DNA from: Rhodocollybia butyracea
Lineage: Eukaryota > Basidiomycota > Agaricomycetes > Agaricales > Omphalotaceae
Length of the DNA stretch: 64,000 nucleotides
Direction of reading: 5' to 3'
Assembly: GCA_015501585.1 (NCBI GenBank)
Contig: JADNRY010000026.1
Span: forward strand, 124,001 to 188,000
Made by a program: the position numbers and the translations under genes. Of this stretch, positions 47,301-59,644 are shown in pieces. The first letter of the stretch is position 1; each line of letters opens with the position of its first letter. The notes under the pieces are model-generated. The model was not told the DNA's origin, did no database searches, and was given only the letters and a program-made list of their open reading frames with translations.

Positions 47301-48185
47301 GTCCAATGATGATCAGGATGTGAGTTTTTCTTATAGGTTCTGGTTTATCATTAATTTTCTATTAATAGCCTACCGGATTTGATGAAGATAGTGCTGATGA
47401 AAACCTAGAGGACCTCTCAGCTAACTCTATTCAAGATGCTTGGAGTTTATTAATACAAGGGGATGGGTTGGATTCATCAACGTTTCCCTCTCGCGTGTTT
47501 GATGATGCATTTCACTTCATGGACCGTCTTCTCAGAACGCTACCTAAAAAGCACTCAGCCTTCAAGGAGTTTTCTCACCAATTTAGTGAGACTATCTTTA
47601 TCTGTGATGTTCAAGATACAAAGGCTGTCAAAGCTGTTTTCGAGTAAAAAGGCATGTCTTGGAATTTTGTAATTCACTCCAGGAAGCCATGGATCAATTG
47701 TCATATTCGACGGTATATCCCAGAACCCTCAAAGCTGGAAGCAGATCTTGGGAAGCTATTCAATAGCTTCAAGAATGTTGTCTGCAGCACTGACCGCAAG
47801 AAGGGACGAGGTTGATTTTTTTCCAAAGAGTCCATCAAAGTCTCGGAATCACTCTTGGAAACTGTTCACCATGGTTTTCTCTCCGACCTTCCTGGTATCT
47901 CACTATACTACATCATTGGCTGGGACCGTGATAATTTACCACTCTATCGTACCATTGGAGGAACAAATTCTATTGAAGGAGGAGTTCATATGCTCATCCG
48001 TCGTATCTTTGGCTCTTTGAGAGCATCACCAGAACTAGCCGTGTCTCTTCTTAGCAACTGGATTGTGCGTCAAAATCAATGTTTGAGTTATTTTTTATTA
48101 CTTTACCTGCATACTTAAAGTTACTAGGTCGGGCACTTCAATCATACTGCCAAGAAATGGGTAAATCATTTTGACATTTGGATTA
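44370..48185 (+). pseudogene. Large gene with 3'-5' exonuclease-like domain, broken and truncated
   Basis: Several exons form one basidiomycete-type protein. In order: RHGGARAGAGRPRK near 44410-44450 (AT-hook-like); an acidic linker (44764-44930); a Cys-containing domain with RPIFVWLPEYLPG, NPMAQRVCTTTGIDYYLFTN and YQGSDPHILTQLPRW (45090-45410), resembling what I recall as DUF6729; an exonuclease-like region with FHRFASFEIMF, IIKCGYQVCKSM and VLDLGKLAKVKG (46200-46670); and a C-terminal region with DRDNLPLYRTIGGTNSIEGG and RRIFGSLRASPELA (47910-48050). Frame changes near 44500 and 45140 and a TAA near 47647 suggest decay. The frame ends where a hAT-like fragment begins at 48187. The exonuclease call rests on similarity to WRN/DnaQ-like patterns only. 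Confidence 0.55.
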
Positions 48186-48186
48186 G

Positions 48187-48310
48187 AGATGTCCACGAGT
48201 CCGGATCCAAGTATACTTGGATCCGGAGCACAAGTACTTGTGGCCTAAAAGGCCTGACTCGTGGGAAACGGGTCACTGACTCGCAAGTATTACTTGTGGA
48301 TCCACACACT
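48187..48310. mobile_element. hAT MITE end fragment cutting the exonuclease-like gene
   Basis: GATGTCCACGAGTCCGGATC followed by GTGGGAAACGGGTC-like words matches the left-end style of 2712-3554 and 49619-49954. No right end is present. A 40-bp piece of the 5897-6001 repeat follows at 48327-48365. Confidence 0.5.
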
Positions 48311-48365
48311 AATCAAGTAGTTAAAGCCCTACAAGACCCTCCCTTCCCTTCGGTCAGAGTCGGGG

Positions 48366-49610
48366 AAGCTACACGTCAGAGCTCTGCACGTAGTTGAAAT
48401 TCAAAGCCCAGTCAATACCTACAACGAGAATTTCTGCGTAAATCCGACAAATCTGTGATGACACAGATGCCTGCCAACTTTCACAGGTAATTGTCGTTTT
48501 TTCTGAGTTTTTCTGATGCAATTTCTGTACTATATGAGAATTTCTGATAATCTACAGAATACCTAGCTTTCTACTACTAGTACCAATGCACGTTGCATAC
48601 ATTCTACTACTACTACCAATACACGTTCCAAACGCCCTACGATACTACCCTGCACCGCGATCCAACCGGTTTATGCGAGAATATGACGTGAGGGAAGAAT
48701 AACGCGAGGATGAATCTGGTATCAGATGAGTTCAAAAATTATTAGAAAATAGACAACATAAGCAAAGAAAACGTACATTTATGCTGTTGATTTTTTGGTT
48801 TGTTGTTCCTTCACCTTTTTCCAGGTCTAGCAAGTCTCTAGTCAGTACATGGGAAGACAAATTATGAGATAGGATACACACCACTTGTTCTCTGCCTGTA
48901 ATAATTGCCCATTGCTCATCCACTTTGCCCCTCATTAATGCGGCACATATATTTTGCCGTTGACACGCAATTTTTGCGCCTAGGCATTTAACTATACTTT
49001 TTGACACACTGTGTAGTATATACAATGCAATAAGAGAACTATATGGAGCCCAAGCATGATAGTTGTAGCAGAAGCTTAGTATCTTAACAATAATACTTAG
49101 CTAGCCGTTACAATATGCCTACAAGCGTAGTCGGAAGCCAAGCTAGCAGGGTGCCCAGAGACGTTAACATTAGGCTAGTCAACCTAGTTTCTACTCAGGA
49201 GTTTATCACTCTACAAAAGGGATGTCTCAAAGTGGGATAAGAGCTAGCGGACACACCACCCAGGGATATATTCAAAAGAGGGAAGGCAAACCTCATACTT
49301 TAGAAACAGCTAGTTCACAAATACCATAGATCTTACAATCTATGAGGGAATCAAGATATTCCAAAGCAACGGTCCGGAACAAAGCAGAGATACTGTCTGA
49401 CAGAGTCAACTAGCGAATTTGACTAAGACTCGGTACCATGTCGCTGAAGATAACCTGAATATTATAAATTGCATGCCAAGACTAGCACGGCCTGTAGGGG
49501 AGAATTACCGGTACACAGAAGTGCATCACCTCCCAAGAGATTGTAGAACATCGGCCAAAGGTACTCTAGAAAGAAATATACTTATAGTTACTAGGCTAGC
49601 CAACTCAACT
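48366..49610. other. Gene-free interval
   Basis: Short ORFs on both strands with no domain features and no inverted ends seen. Confidence 0.4.
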
Positions 49611-49618
49611 TATATGAT

Positions 49619-49954
49619 AAGGATGGACACGAGTCTGGATCCCGGTAAACCCGGACCCGCCACACAGGTACCTGCACCCAAAAAAACATGACCTGTGACC
49701 TGACCCGGACCCATGGGAAACAGGTACCTGGATCCGGCGGATCTGGGTCATGCGGGTCAACCTGTAGGTATTTGTAGGTATTGGTACTTAAAATATACTT
49801 TATAAGGTCTCAAAATCCCCAAGGGCTGACCTGTGACCTGACCTGCACCCGTGGGAACGGGTACCTGGATCCGCCGGATCCGGGTCAGACGGGTATTCCC
49901 ACGGGTTAAACCTGCGGGTCACCCGTAAAGAGCCAGACTCATGTCCATCTTTAT
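49619..49954. mobile_element. hAT-type MITE (GATGGACACGAGTC family), copy 2
   Basis: Begins AAGGATGGACACGAGTCTGG and ends AGACTCATGTCCATCTTTAT; TATATGAT flanks both sides (49611-49618, 49955-49962). About 336 bp. The inside repeats ACCCGTGGGAA and GGTACCTGGATCC words, as in 2712-3554. Confidence 0.8.
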
Positions 49955-51255
49955 TATATGATAGTAGTGTCGTTAGAAAGCTACTAGCACACTGGGCTAA
50001 AAGTTCCAAACACTTCCCATTAACGGAGAAGTACTATGGACTGGCCAACACCACTTTAACATCCTGAGTAAAGCAAGTACACAAGGTACGAGCACCACTG
50101 CCTGAAAGATGAACCTGTGGACCGCAGGGCAGATTACCATCTAGGACCAAAGGACTTTAACCATTTCAATATATATGAGTTACTACCCGATTTGGACATA
50201 CATAGTAGTTTGGACAGTTTACCATATCCTATATACCCTTTATGGTGACAAGTTTCCTTTCCTAGCCCTCTCTCTGTCTCTGTCTCTGTCACTTTCTCTC
50301 TCAAAGTCTGTATGTTTTGTATCTTTTCATATTAAACTCTCTCTCCTCTCTATAAAATCTTAAGGTATTTACCTAGAAACACAAGTTACCCGCCACCTCC
50401 AAAGTACAAGATTGGTAGTTGTTTCTTCAATTAGATGTTATTTGCCCTGCATTATAAGTTAGAGAGTGCTGGGGCTGCTGACTCATTGACACGCCGAATT
50501 ACGCTGTACGCCGAAATTCAAGCGAAATGTCATCATTTAAAAGACCCCGTGAAACACGTCATGTCACTACCTAGGGTACGTTATGTATTAGACACTTTGA
50601 AGGTCCACTTCAGGTATCTAGTATGTAGAAACCCATTTGAAGGGAGATACACTATGTTTTAAGAGGCTACATTACTGTGCAAGGATGCATTGTTGACCCA
50701 CAAACTCAAAATCAATCAAATTGATTTACCTAGATTGATTTAGGCTTGCCAGATCTAAAGTCTATTCAATTAATACTACCTACTACAAAAAGTCCTATAC
50801 AGGGATATACAAGACAGGATTAAAATAGATGAAGAGAGACAAATGAGGGCAAGCATAATGCGAACCCATATCCGTTTAAAGTAAGAGAATCGAAGCACTG
50901 GTTCCCTGGAACGAACCACAGAGAGAAACTAGACGATTAGTGATGAATTAGGCGCCGGGGATCAAAGTGGCCCGGCGCCGGCAGTAAAAGAAAGGCGGGG
51001 CGCGTCCTAGCGACATGCCTATAATAAAATTTATTCGGACCGACCTACGGGACGGTCCACATGTATACAAGTACCCGGTAGGACCCGGGAGGAGAAGAGA
51101 AAAGGGGAGATACGGAACGACGCCGCAAACTTGAACCGCGGGACGGACGGACCGCCCGGCGCTTAAAGCGCATCAAAGTCGAACCACTCATCAGGAATGC
51201 ATCGTTCTTCCCTCCCCTCCGTTACTTATTAAATAAAAGGTGTAGAAAAGGTGTA

Positions 51256-51560
51256 ATATGGGTAGAGGACCCATGAGGCAATGATATAGAGCCCTGGGGA
51301 CAGTGTAGGAACCAGGAGAACACTTATAAGCTCACTTATGGCTTAAAAGGGCAACATGAGATTTATCATCTTGGCTCTTGGCAAGCCAAGAGAGTCTTAC
51401 CAACCCATGGTACCTTAATTAAGAAAATTTCAAGGACCTAGGAGTATAAAAAGGCAAGGAAATGAAGAGAAAAGCATTCTTTCTTACCCCCACCAGGTGT
51501 AGCAGCTCCTTATCAGGCTACTACTAAAAGATTGAATTGATATAAAGACTGGGATTTACA
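51256..51560 (+). repeat. Possible LTR (solo or truncated)
   Basis: The sequence starts TGTAATATGGGTAGAGGACC, has TATAAAAAGG at about 51446 followed by a CT-rich stretch, and can end at GGGATTTACA. This is the look of a fungal Ty3-type LTR in + orientation. No second copy and no 5-bp target duplication were found. 51561-52960 reads like an untranslated leader, without an ORF. Confidence 0.3.
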
Positions 51561-53223
51561 GAGAGAAATTGACAAGCAATTGAACTTGAGTAAAGAGACA
51601 GAAAGAGATTCAGTGTGAACTGAGTGCAGAGAAGTTAAGACAAAGACTTAGAAAGGACTTTGAATATTATTTTCAAACCACAGTTAGGCTGCAGTCAGAG
51701 CTCTGTCTGAGTTATAGGGACACCCTCTGGTCAGTTGTGACTTGTGTTAATTTGTGATTTTACCAAGGGACTTAGGAATAGTATTTGTTTGACAGCTCAG
51801 AGCTTGGGGATCAGCTTAAATAAGTCTGTACTTTGAAAGGGAAGGCACTTAGTGAAATAACACTCAGTGTAGCAAGGAAGCACTTGAATAGATTGAAGTT
51901 TTAAATAAATATTATTTGGATGAACTAAAAACCCGAATTGAGTAATAAGTTGTGTGTGTGTTTGGTGTGGTTGTGTAAGCCATTTCTAAGTTCACCTCAG
52001 TTTAGACCTCTCATCGTGACATCTAGCCACTTCAATAGAGGATCAATACTTCACCACTGAACCTTGTGCCAACTTGAGTTTCTAGTTGGGACTTTAAGTG
52101 TGTGACTATAACCAAGTTAAATCTAGTTGCTTCCTTAGAGGGGATGGTTTCTAGTAAGGGATTATTTGTAGAGTGAGGGTTCCTTAGCTAGCTGAAAAGT
52201 TAGTGAGCCACTAAGAGTGTGGTACGAGTTCCTGGTAATTTGGTATTACCTTCAGTTTAGTAGCTTAACCCAGAGTTTAGTTAGGGACTTTACAGCAATT
52301 CACTAGCTGGTGCCAGAGTTTGCCCAGGAGTGTTTCAAAGCATTGCAGTTTGACAACTAGCCAGAGCCAGAGTTTTCCTGGGAGTATTCTTGCTTCATTT
52401 GTTGGCATCCCCGCTTCACACACACACACACAATGTGGCAGAGCTTAATCAATATAGTCACCATGCTAGCCTTATACTCAGTACTGGAGCTTGTGTTAGC
52501 TAGCTTAATCTGATCTTATTGTTATCCCGGAGGAATCTCTGACAACTCAACCTTGCTCCTAAATTTGATAGTCTGTTTTAGTGCAGTATTGTTCATTAGC
52601 TGTTTGTGAAGTGTTCATGTATATGAAGACCTCGTAGGCCGTAAGGATAGAATGTTATGGTCTGAATGAGGGTATAGACTGTAGTAAGTCTATACCTCTT
52701 GTGTCCCTAGAGAAGGGTTGGATGACCCGCCAAAAGGGAACCTGATTCTCTGGCTGAGAGTCGCATGTCCCAACAAAGGGGAAGCCAATAGGTAGCTTAA
52801 CCAGGGCAGAGCAGTTGCCGAGCCGGAGTAGGAAGGAAGTGCTCAGCCTGGGGGTAAGCAGTTCATGCAAGTATAAGATCAAAGTTAGATTAATGTTTAG
52901 CGCTCTTGGCACTTGATTACATCATCTTGATAGTATGGTATCTTATCTATATACAGTGTCTGTCACAGTGCCCCCCCATCTAGCAAGCCGATCATTGTGT
53001 AAGAGTGTTGAACCCTCCAGATCTTATTCTGTCACTGTCGTTCAGCTTGGCTCTCCTAGAAATATACATGCTGTTGCCCTATTCTTTCCTCCTCGACATC
53101 TCCTTCTTTCTTCTTGGTTCCTTCTCCACTTTGAGTTGTTGTTGTTGTTCTAGGATGACTTGAGGAGCTTGCTTGAGGTGTGGGTAGAGGTTCCGTGATT
53201 TGTTCGTTGAGCAGCACCTCCAT

Positions 53224-55078
53224 TCATCTCATAAGTTGAGGTGGTTGTGTCATTGAACTTAATACTTCTCCGCTAATCCAAGAGTCAATGACATATTTGG
53301 GATGGCTCTTCAACCACATGTACTCTGCAAGTGTTGCTCTGTAGAGGTGGAAGGTGTCACTGTCAATGTTAGTCCTGTTGTGGGTTTGTCTGAATTTTAC
53401 GGCTTGTTCTCGGTCTACAAACTTTACCAACCAAACTGCCTCGTTGCTGATGTCCTGTGCCTTTATCAACATGGTAACCTTGAGCTCACGTAGTTCTGGA
53501 AGTCACTCAGGACGTGCCTTCCCATCCCTTCAATCCAGAGGTATGGAGTTGGAAGTATCTGAGGCATAGTTCTCTTCCTCTTGTGTGTTGGCGGTTGGTT
53601 GTTTTGTCCAAATTTCACCAACTCTTCCATTGTGATCTGTTTGCGTTTCCCATCTTCTACACAAACTTGTACTGCATTGTCCTGTGGAATTGATGTTTCT
53701 CCCTCTGGTCCAACCATATCAATGTCTGTACATCCATCTCTGTCCATTCCTGGATTGAACGGTAACACCTGTGACTCAACTCCTCCATGTTCCTGCCAAA
53801 CCTCTGTTTCCTGGGCTATCTCTTGAGCTTGTAAGTCCGGTTCAAACTTGTCAGTTTCTCGAATGATTTCTGTGAGCTTGTCCGTTTTGGGATCCTGTGT
53901 TTCCAACTGAGGATTTTGTTCCTTCTGCAATGCTTTCAGGTTCTTAAGAAGGTCCGCCGCTGTGTGTTTGCATCTCCAATAAGCCCAAGTAGATCCTATG
54001 ACCTCTTGTTTCAAAGTCTGGTCTGCAGAGAATTTTGGATTTGTGAGAGGTAATGTAGAATTGTATTTCATCTCCATTGTCTGTCATCGCGAAGTTCTCC
54101 CATCGTCCCGATCCTGAGGTCACCTCTATTGGAGGGGGTATGAAAGAGTCCATTGTAGTTTCCATTGCTTTATTTATCTGAGGATCCGTTGGTTGAACTG
54201 TCCATTGTTTGCCAGGAAAGCTCTTCTCGGTAGCTCCAGAGAAAGATCTCCATCACAGGAGTTGGTTGGAAGGTTGAGCACTTCTTGAATCTATTCCTAC
54301 ATCCCACAATATGGATTCTTCCAGAACTCTCCACTTTCCTTCCATTAGATTGTCTAAGTGCCAAGGGAATGGGAAATTGTTCAGGTTGCAGTAATAGAGG
54401 GGATGTTTGGCCCAATATGTGCGGGGATTGTTTGGCAGAGAATCTCTCTTGGACTGTATGGAATGAACTACAAACAAAGGAATACTGATCTCGCAAAACC
54501 ACGTGGCTATCCCTTCCTTGATCCCGTTAGCCCATACGCCCATCATCCCTTCTTCCACTCTCAGTAGAGGGGATCATAGATCTTTCATCCCAGTTTCTCA
54601 AGGAGGGGATCTAGTCAGAAAGTTTCCCATTTGAATCCAGGCAGTGAGTAGCATCATAGATCATTGTATCAAAGAAATCAACTGGACCGCCTCTTCAAAG
54701 GTTGTACTGGTAATGGACAGTAGATCAAAATACTTCTCTTGTGGATTGTCAGGATAAGCCTCGACAAAGCCTTTCCAAGATCTACAGTCTTCAGAATTGA
54801 TTAGAGTCAAGGCCTCTTTTCTCAACTTCCTAGATCTCTCTCTCAGAGCTTCATGGTAAGAACCTTGGATGAATCCCGTGTATTGATGGGGGAGCCTTTT
54901 GCTAACCCACACTGAAGGTAAGGGGATACACTCGATTTCTTCCTCTGGGAAAGTTCCTTTGTCCAAATTACAAATGAAAGCATAGTGCGGCGTATTAGGA
55001 CTGTAATATTGAGGGGATTGAAAGGGATCAAAGGGACCTAGATGTCCATTGCAGAACAGTTTCGGGGGATGAAGGAAG
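53224..55078 (-). pseudogene. Unrecognised minus-strand ORF set, possibly gag-like
   Basis: Open segments in one direction: about 55060-54661 (HYAFICNLDKGTFPEEEIEC, PHQYTGFIQGSYHEALRERS), 54077-53466 (203 codons; EVIGSTWAYWRCKHTAADLL, then Glu/Gln-rich sequence and a basic PPTHKRKRTMPQILP), and 53472-53224 (SNEAVWLVKFVDREQAVKF). The frames differ, so frameshifts or introns separate them. A G-rich polypurine-like run (AGATGGGGGGG) lies just downstream on the same strand (about 52970), which would fit the 3' end of a retroelement. No polymerase motifs. Function unknown. Confidence 0.35.
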
Positions 55079-55564
55079 GAGAGAGGGGGTCCTGGTCATC
55101 GTTGCCCAGGGAAGAAAGGTAGTCGTTTGGAGTTGGGAGACCAAAGATCTAGCTGTAGCTTGTCTTTGCTCCAATCTCTTCAGGGGACAAATCCCAAGAT
55201 AATATCAAACAGGAAATTTGCCATGAAAGTTATAATTTCTGGTAAGTTTTCATGGCTGGGATAGATGTATTTTTCCAACTGTGAAACTTACTGTGGAAGG
55301 TAAAATTTCCACAAATGTTTCCCAGTCATTTTCCAGAAACTGAAAAACACCCCGGACCGTGGTGTATATGGATGCAGTTTAGGGGCATCAGTGCACCAGC
55401 AGGAGCATGGGAATCCATGTGTAAATGCTGCTGTAGGAAAAAATACCGCAAAAATACAGGAAAAAATGCCGGAAAAATCACAAAAAATTCTGAAAAAAGG
55501 GAAACACTGTAGGGGCATCTAACGACGTTATGTGGCATTACTGGTAGTGATGGGCTTGGGAGGG

Positions 55565-57252
55565 TGTAAGGCCTCAGACCTCAGACATAAGCTATACCTT
55601 GTTCTATTGCAGTAATAGGCGAAATATGGGTAATCTGAGGGTAAGAGGTTTGTAATTATGTAAAAGCGGCACCACTATGTAAGGGGGGGGTAGGGCCAAC
55701 GGGCCGTAGCCGTTACACATTCCCCCCAAATTGAACCCACAGCTCAGAATAAGGATAGAAAATGAGAAAAAAAAATTCCAAAAGTGTGAAATCCAAAATG
55801 GCAAAGGCCCCCACATTCCCCCCAGATTGACCCCACAGGTCCATCTTAGAAAGAGGAAGGGGAGAGAGGAAGATAGGGAAATTGAAAACGTGAAAGGGAA
55901 ACATACAGTTATCTAATGGGTAGTGTACATTGAAGGATTTTGGAAATTTCCATAAGCGCAGAAGATGAACATATGTCCTGTGAAAATTGTTGCAGTCTCT
56001 GGACACTGAATGAAAGTCCAGAGTGAGATGGTGAGGTAGCTGAGGAGATAGGAGATCTCCAGTGCCATGAATGTGAACACAAACCAGGAGCACATACATA
56101 GGGAGAGGGAGTTCCAGTGGGTGAAGACAATGGAGTGACTGTACCTGATCGTGATGAGTGGCAGCGGCTCGATCGCAACAAGAGTGAACCAAATGGACCA
56201 TGGAGGTTACATTTAACCTGTTTACGAAGACTCAACACTGCAGGAGTCTCAGCTGCACAACTGAACACCAGTGCTGGCATGTTCGGCAGGTGATCACTAG
56301 TTGGTTGAGAGAGTGGCAGTGATGTAGTAGAATGCACTGGAGTCAATGTATTATGCCCTGGCATCAATGGAGGTGATGAAAGCACTGAGGAATGGGGTAT
56401 GGGTACATCTTGTGAAGATACCCATTCTTCCATGGGTTTGATGTGATGGGCAATCAGGTTGGCATAGCGGTTTTGGTTCTTTTCAAGACTCTCTTGTGCA
56501 AAGTGGATCACATTGAAAGGCCGTGTATACAAACAGGCATTAAGGACCGGTCGAGGTCCACGTGGATGGGAGATGGGTTTAAAAGGGAAACCAAGAATTG
56601 TAGACAATCAACTCGATTTTGGGGCATCTGAATTGAGTGTAGGACATGTTACCAACGCGAGAGGAGCGATTGGAGATGGTGGAAGGGCCGGAGCAGGAGA
56701 AGGTTGTGAAAATTTCGAAGATTTGATGCAGAAATCCTCCCCAAGCCTTCTAACTTGTTCTATCCACCTGAAACATGTCTCTACATCCAATCCCTGTTCC
56801 TTTACATCCCAACAACACCTCAAAGTCACAGTTTTCACCACAACATCCACCAATGACTGGCAAGTACATGAAAGTCCCTCCTGGTCCCAGTACTGCTTGA
56901 AATTGAGCAGCTGTTCTTGTATTCCTTGGGATGACAGGTCAAACAATACAACTGGAGAGGATGAAGCATCTGGAAGATGCAGAGAGCGAACAGAAGAGAT
57001 AAAAGAGAAGGCCAGAGCCATGACAGTGTCATGGCTTGAGTTGTGCTGTATTTCTGACATATTTGCTGTAATAGTCCTATACAGGACAAGATAGCTTAAA
57101 AAAGTGTAAGGCCTCAGACCTCAGACATAAGCTATACCTTGTTCTATTGCAGTAATAGGCGAAATATGGGTAATCTGAGGGTAAGAGGTTTGTAATTATG
57201 TAAAAGCGGCACCACTATGTAAGGGGTAGGCCGACAGGCCATAGCCATTACA
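55565..57252 (-). mobile_element. Compact gag-only LTR retrotransposon (element 2)
   Basis: Minus orientation. LTRs are 57105-57252 (148 bp, 5') and 55565-55717 (153 bp, 3'), differing mainly by a G-run and a few bases near 55690-55710. Both end TGTAA...TTACA. Flanks are GAGGG (55560-55564) and GATGG (57253-57257), a 5-bp duplication with one change. A purine-rich GGGGGGAATG precedes the 3' LTR and is partly duplicated at 55815-55835. The interior carries one Gag-like frame related to element 1. No polymerase genes. Confidence 0.85.
55909..57060 (-). pseudogene. Gag-like ORF of LTR element 2 with one in-frame TGA
   Basis: 150 codons from 57060 (start MSEIQHNSSHDTVMALAFSF), then TGA at 56608-56610, then 232 more codons in the same frame to a stop at 55909-55911. 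The N-terminal helical part (GIQEQLLNFKQYWDQEGLSC) and the C-terminal block (GPFGSLLLRSSRC, SSSALMEISKILQCTLPIR) match element 1; the middle is diverged. The single stop may be decay or a suppressible stop. A +1 frame is open from 56201 to 55713. Confidence 0.65.
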
Positions 57253-57371
57253 GATGGGTTTGGGACACCAAAAGTCAGCCTGTCCCACGGGTCGGGATGG
57301 GCTGTGACTTATAGACCTGAGTCCTGCCTGACAAACCCAAGTCATAGGCACTGAGAGTAGCGCTGGGAGTA

Positions 57372-58497
57372 GTGCTCATGCACCGACCCACCTCCTCAGA
57401 TTTTTGCTTCCGTATTACATTATACTGCATAGTTTTAGCCACAACCATGAAATACTATTTCTTCCGCCTTGCAAATTTTCCTCTTCTCATGAAGCGAAGT
57501 GGACCAAAAAAATCCAATCCTTTTCAGAAGGCTGCCCGGACCGTTAGGGGCCTGCGACATCAACGTGTGGAGAGTGGTAAGTGTTCCATTACTCTACTGA
57601 ATGTAACTAACCTTACACCATTAGAGAGTGACAACTCTGCTGATGCTGTCTCACCTGTTCCCACACATGCATCTTCTGAAGCCGCTCCTTTGGTAATCAA
57701 TGTAGATTCTGATAATGGAGATGCCGAAAATGAAGGAAGTCTGTCAAAAAAAGGACATTGTTGAGAAAATTCGTGAGTAGCTATTAATACCTGAACTTCA
57801 GTATTCTTACCACCATGTACTGACAAAGGGTAGTTCTCCATCCCTTGTTCAAGTTATCTTATTTTTCTTGGCTCAACTGGCCTGACAAGTGGATCAATGA
57901 CGCTGAACATGTAATGCACAACACATGGAACTCACGCTACAAACCCTCATTTGAACCTTCCACTATGGTGTCTGAGTCCCTGGTGCATTGTTATCATGTT
58001 TCATATACCACTACTGACTATTGTTACACAGAATACTGCACCCTCTTCTTTGAATTCATTCCTATCGCTCATGGCAAGGCACACAAATGCTGCTTTACCA
58101 TTGAGCAATGCTGACAAGTTTGATTGCTATCTGGCAGATAGCTGCGTTCAAACAGATGATCCTTTGCTGTGGTGGATGATGAATCAAAAGGTGTATCCTC
58201 ATCTTGCCAAACTCGCTATTTCAATTCACACCACTCCCTGTATGTTCTAATTTTTTTTTCTTTTGTTCATTTGACTTATGCCTTTCCACAGCATCATCTG
58301 TCTTGGTCAAGCGCAGCTTCTCATGTGGCTGCATACTTATCACTCATCTCCATAATCGTTTTCATCCACTGACCATCCGTGCGTTGATGTGCTTTGGTGA
58401 TTGGTCCCATGAGGACTTCATTACCAACAATGAGCTACTGGAGTTTCTTGAGGACAAGGAGATTGTTGATGTAGATGTAGATATTACCAGTGACTGA
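57372..58497 (+). pseudogene. hAT transposase, internally deleted
   Basis: N-terminal basic stretch MKRSGPKKSNPFQKAARTVR (57490 on), then directly the C-terminal part: YFSWLNWPDKWINDAEHVM near 57850 and the hAT dimerisation region LAKLAISIHTTP...SSVLVKRSFSCG...HPLTIRALMCFGDWSHED (58205-58430) across an intron near 58245-58290. The RNase H-like catalytic core is absent. Stop at 58495-58497. It is the coding remnant of the surrounding hAT element. Confidence 0.65.
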
Positions 58498-58720
58498 ACA
58501 TACTAGTAGTTTCGTTTACCTTTGTGCTCATATTTTCTACATACTAGTGTTTTATAGTGTTTACCTTTGTACTCATACATATAGATTACTATCATTAGTC
58601 TATACTAGAAAGGGAGAGACCCGACCTGGAACCCAACCAGTAGGGAAACCCAATCCCGAGTGTATTGGGTCCGGGTCAGCCCATCCCGACCCGAGACCCA
58701 ACTCAATATTGAAACTATTG

Positions 58721-59644
58721 AAATAAAAGAGAGTCCTCAGCGACAGTGGTAGAACGACGCTGTATTATGTACCTATTTAAATAAAAGAGAGTTCTAGGTA
58801 CATAGTCAGTAATAAGTACAAGAAATAAACTGAGGTGTCAATATATGTAAAATACAATTAAAAGAATGTGTCACATGGGACGTATGTAAGTAACGTAATG
58901 AAAGCAGAAAATATTCTGGTTTCGTTACGGCATGAATCCACGAACGTATAGATGACATAACAAGATAAGATCATCGACTTTTAACAGAGTCGAGAAAGAT
59001 TAAAAAGTATCTGGTTCAATTCCCATCAAAAATTCCATATCTAGTAATTTATTACAAATTGCGGAAAGCCACGAAACCAGGTTTATTAATTGAGCATGCC
59101 TAATGCCACCTCCTCACCAGCCGTTCATACTACCTCTATCAATGTCACAGGTAGTACCACTAAGTACTTATAACCTTTGTCGTTACCCCTGCGCAACCCC
59201 CTAGGATTGGCACCAACTTTGAGAAGTATCATCACCTTCAAGGTCTGTCTATTTTCCATACCAATAATTCCTCAGACCTTACTTGCAATAACTCTTATCT
59301 GCTTATTCTGATCTCAAGAATCTCAACTGGCTGCCAGATTACCAGTTCTACAGCACCAATGAGCCCCATGTATGAACCTCTTGATGAACCTTGTCATATT
59401 AAGTACTACAGTATATAAAATATTACTGATTCTGAGACAAAATGCACTTGAAATGCACTTTCTTTCGCTCCTACTAACACAGTGTTTCGGAAATACCTCC
59501 CTGAGACGAATAGGGACTGGCCAGTGGCCAACTCTTAAGCAAATCCCCCGTCGATCTCGATACTTCAGACTCAATTGAATTATCACACACAACAAATACT
59601 AATAGACCTAGAACAATCTTTTGACAATAATTTTACAAATGACT
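58721..59644. other. Gene-free interval
   Basis: No recognisable ORF or repeat ends. Confidence 0.4.

Larger units (their letters stand above)
55546..58720 (+). mobile_element. hAT element split by an LTR retrotransposon
   Basis: The left terminus TAGTGATGGGCTTGGG (55546 on) is interrupted at 55565-57252 by a gag-only LTR element and resumes GTTTGGGACACC. A perfect 16-bp subterminal inverted pair, GGGTCGGGATGGGCTG near 57283 and CAGCCCATCCCGACCC near 58677, encloses a hAT transposase remnant. The exact right terminus and target duplication were not found. Confidence 0.6.

Noticed and set aside
51256..52970. A 1.7-kb LTR belonging to the minus-strand ORF set at 53224-55078
   Set aside because: The TATA-like box points the other way and no second LTR copy lies above 55078.
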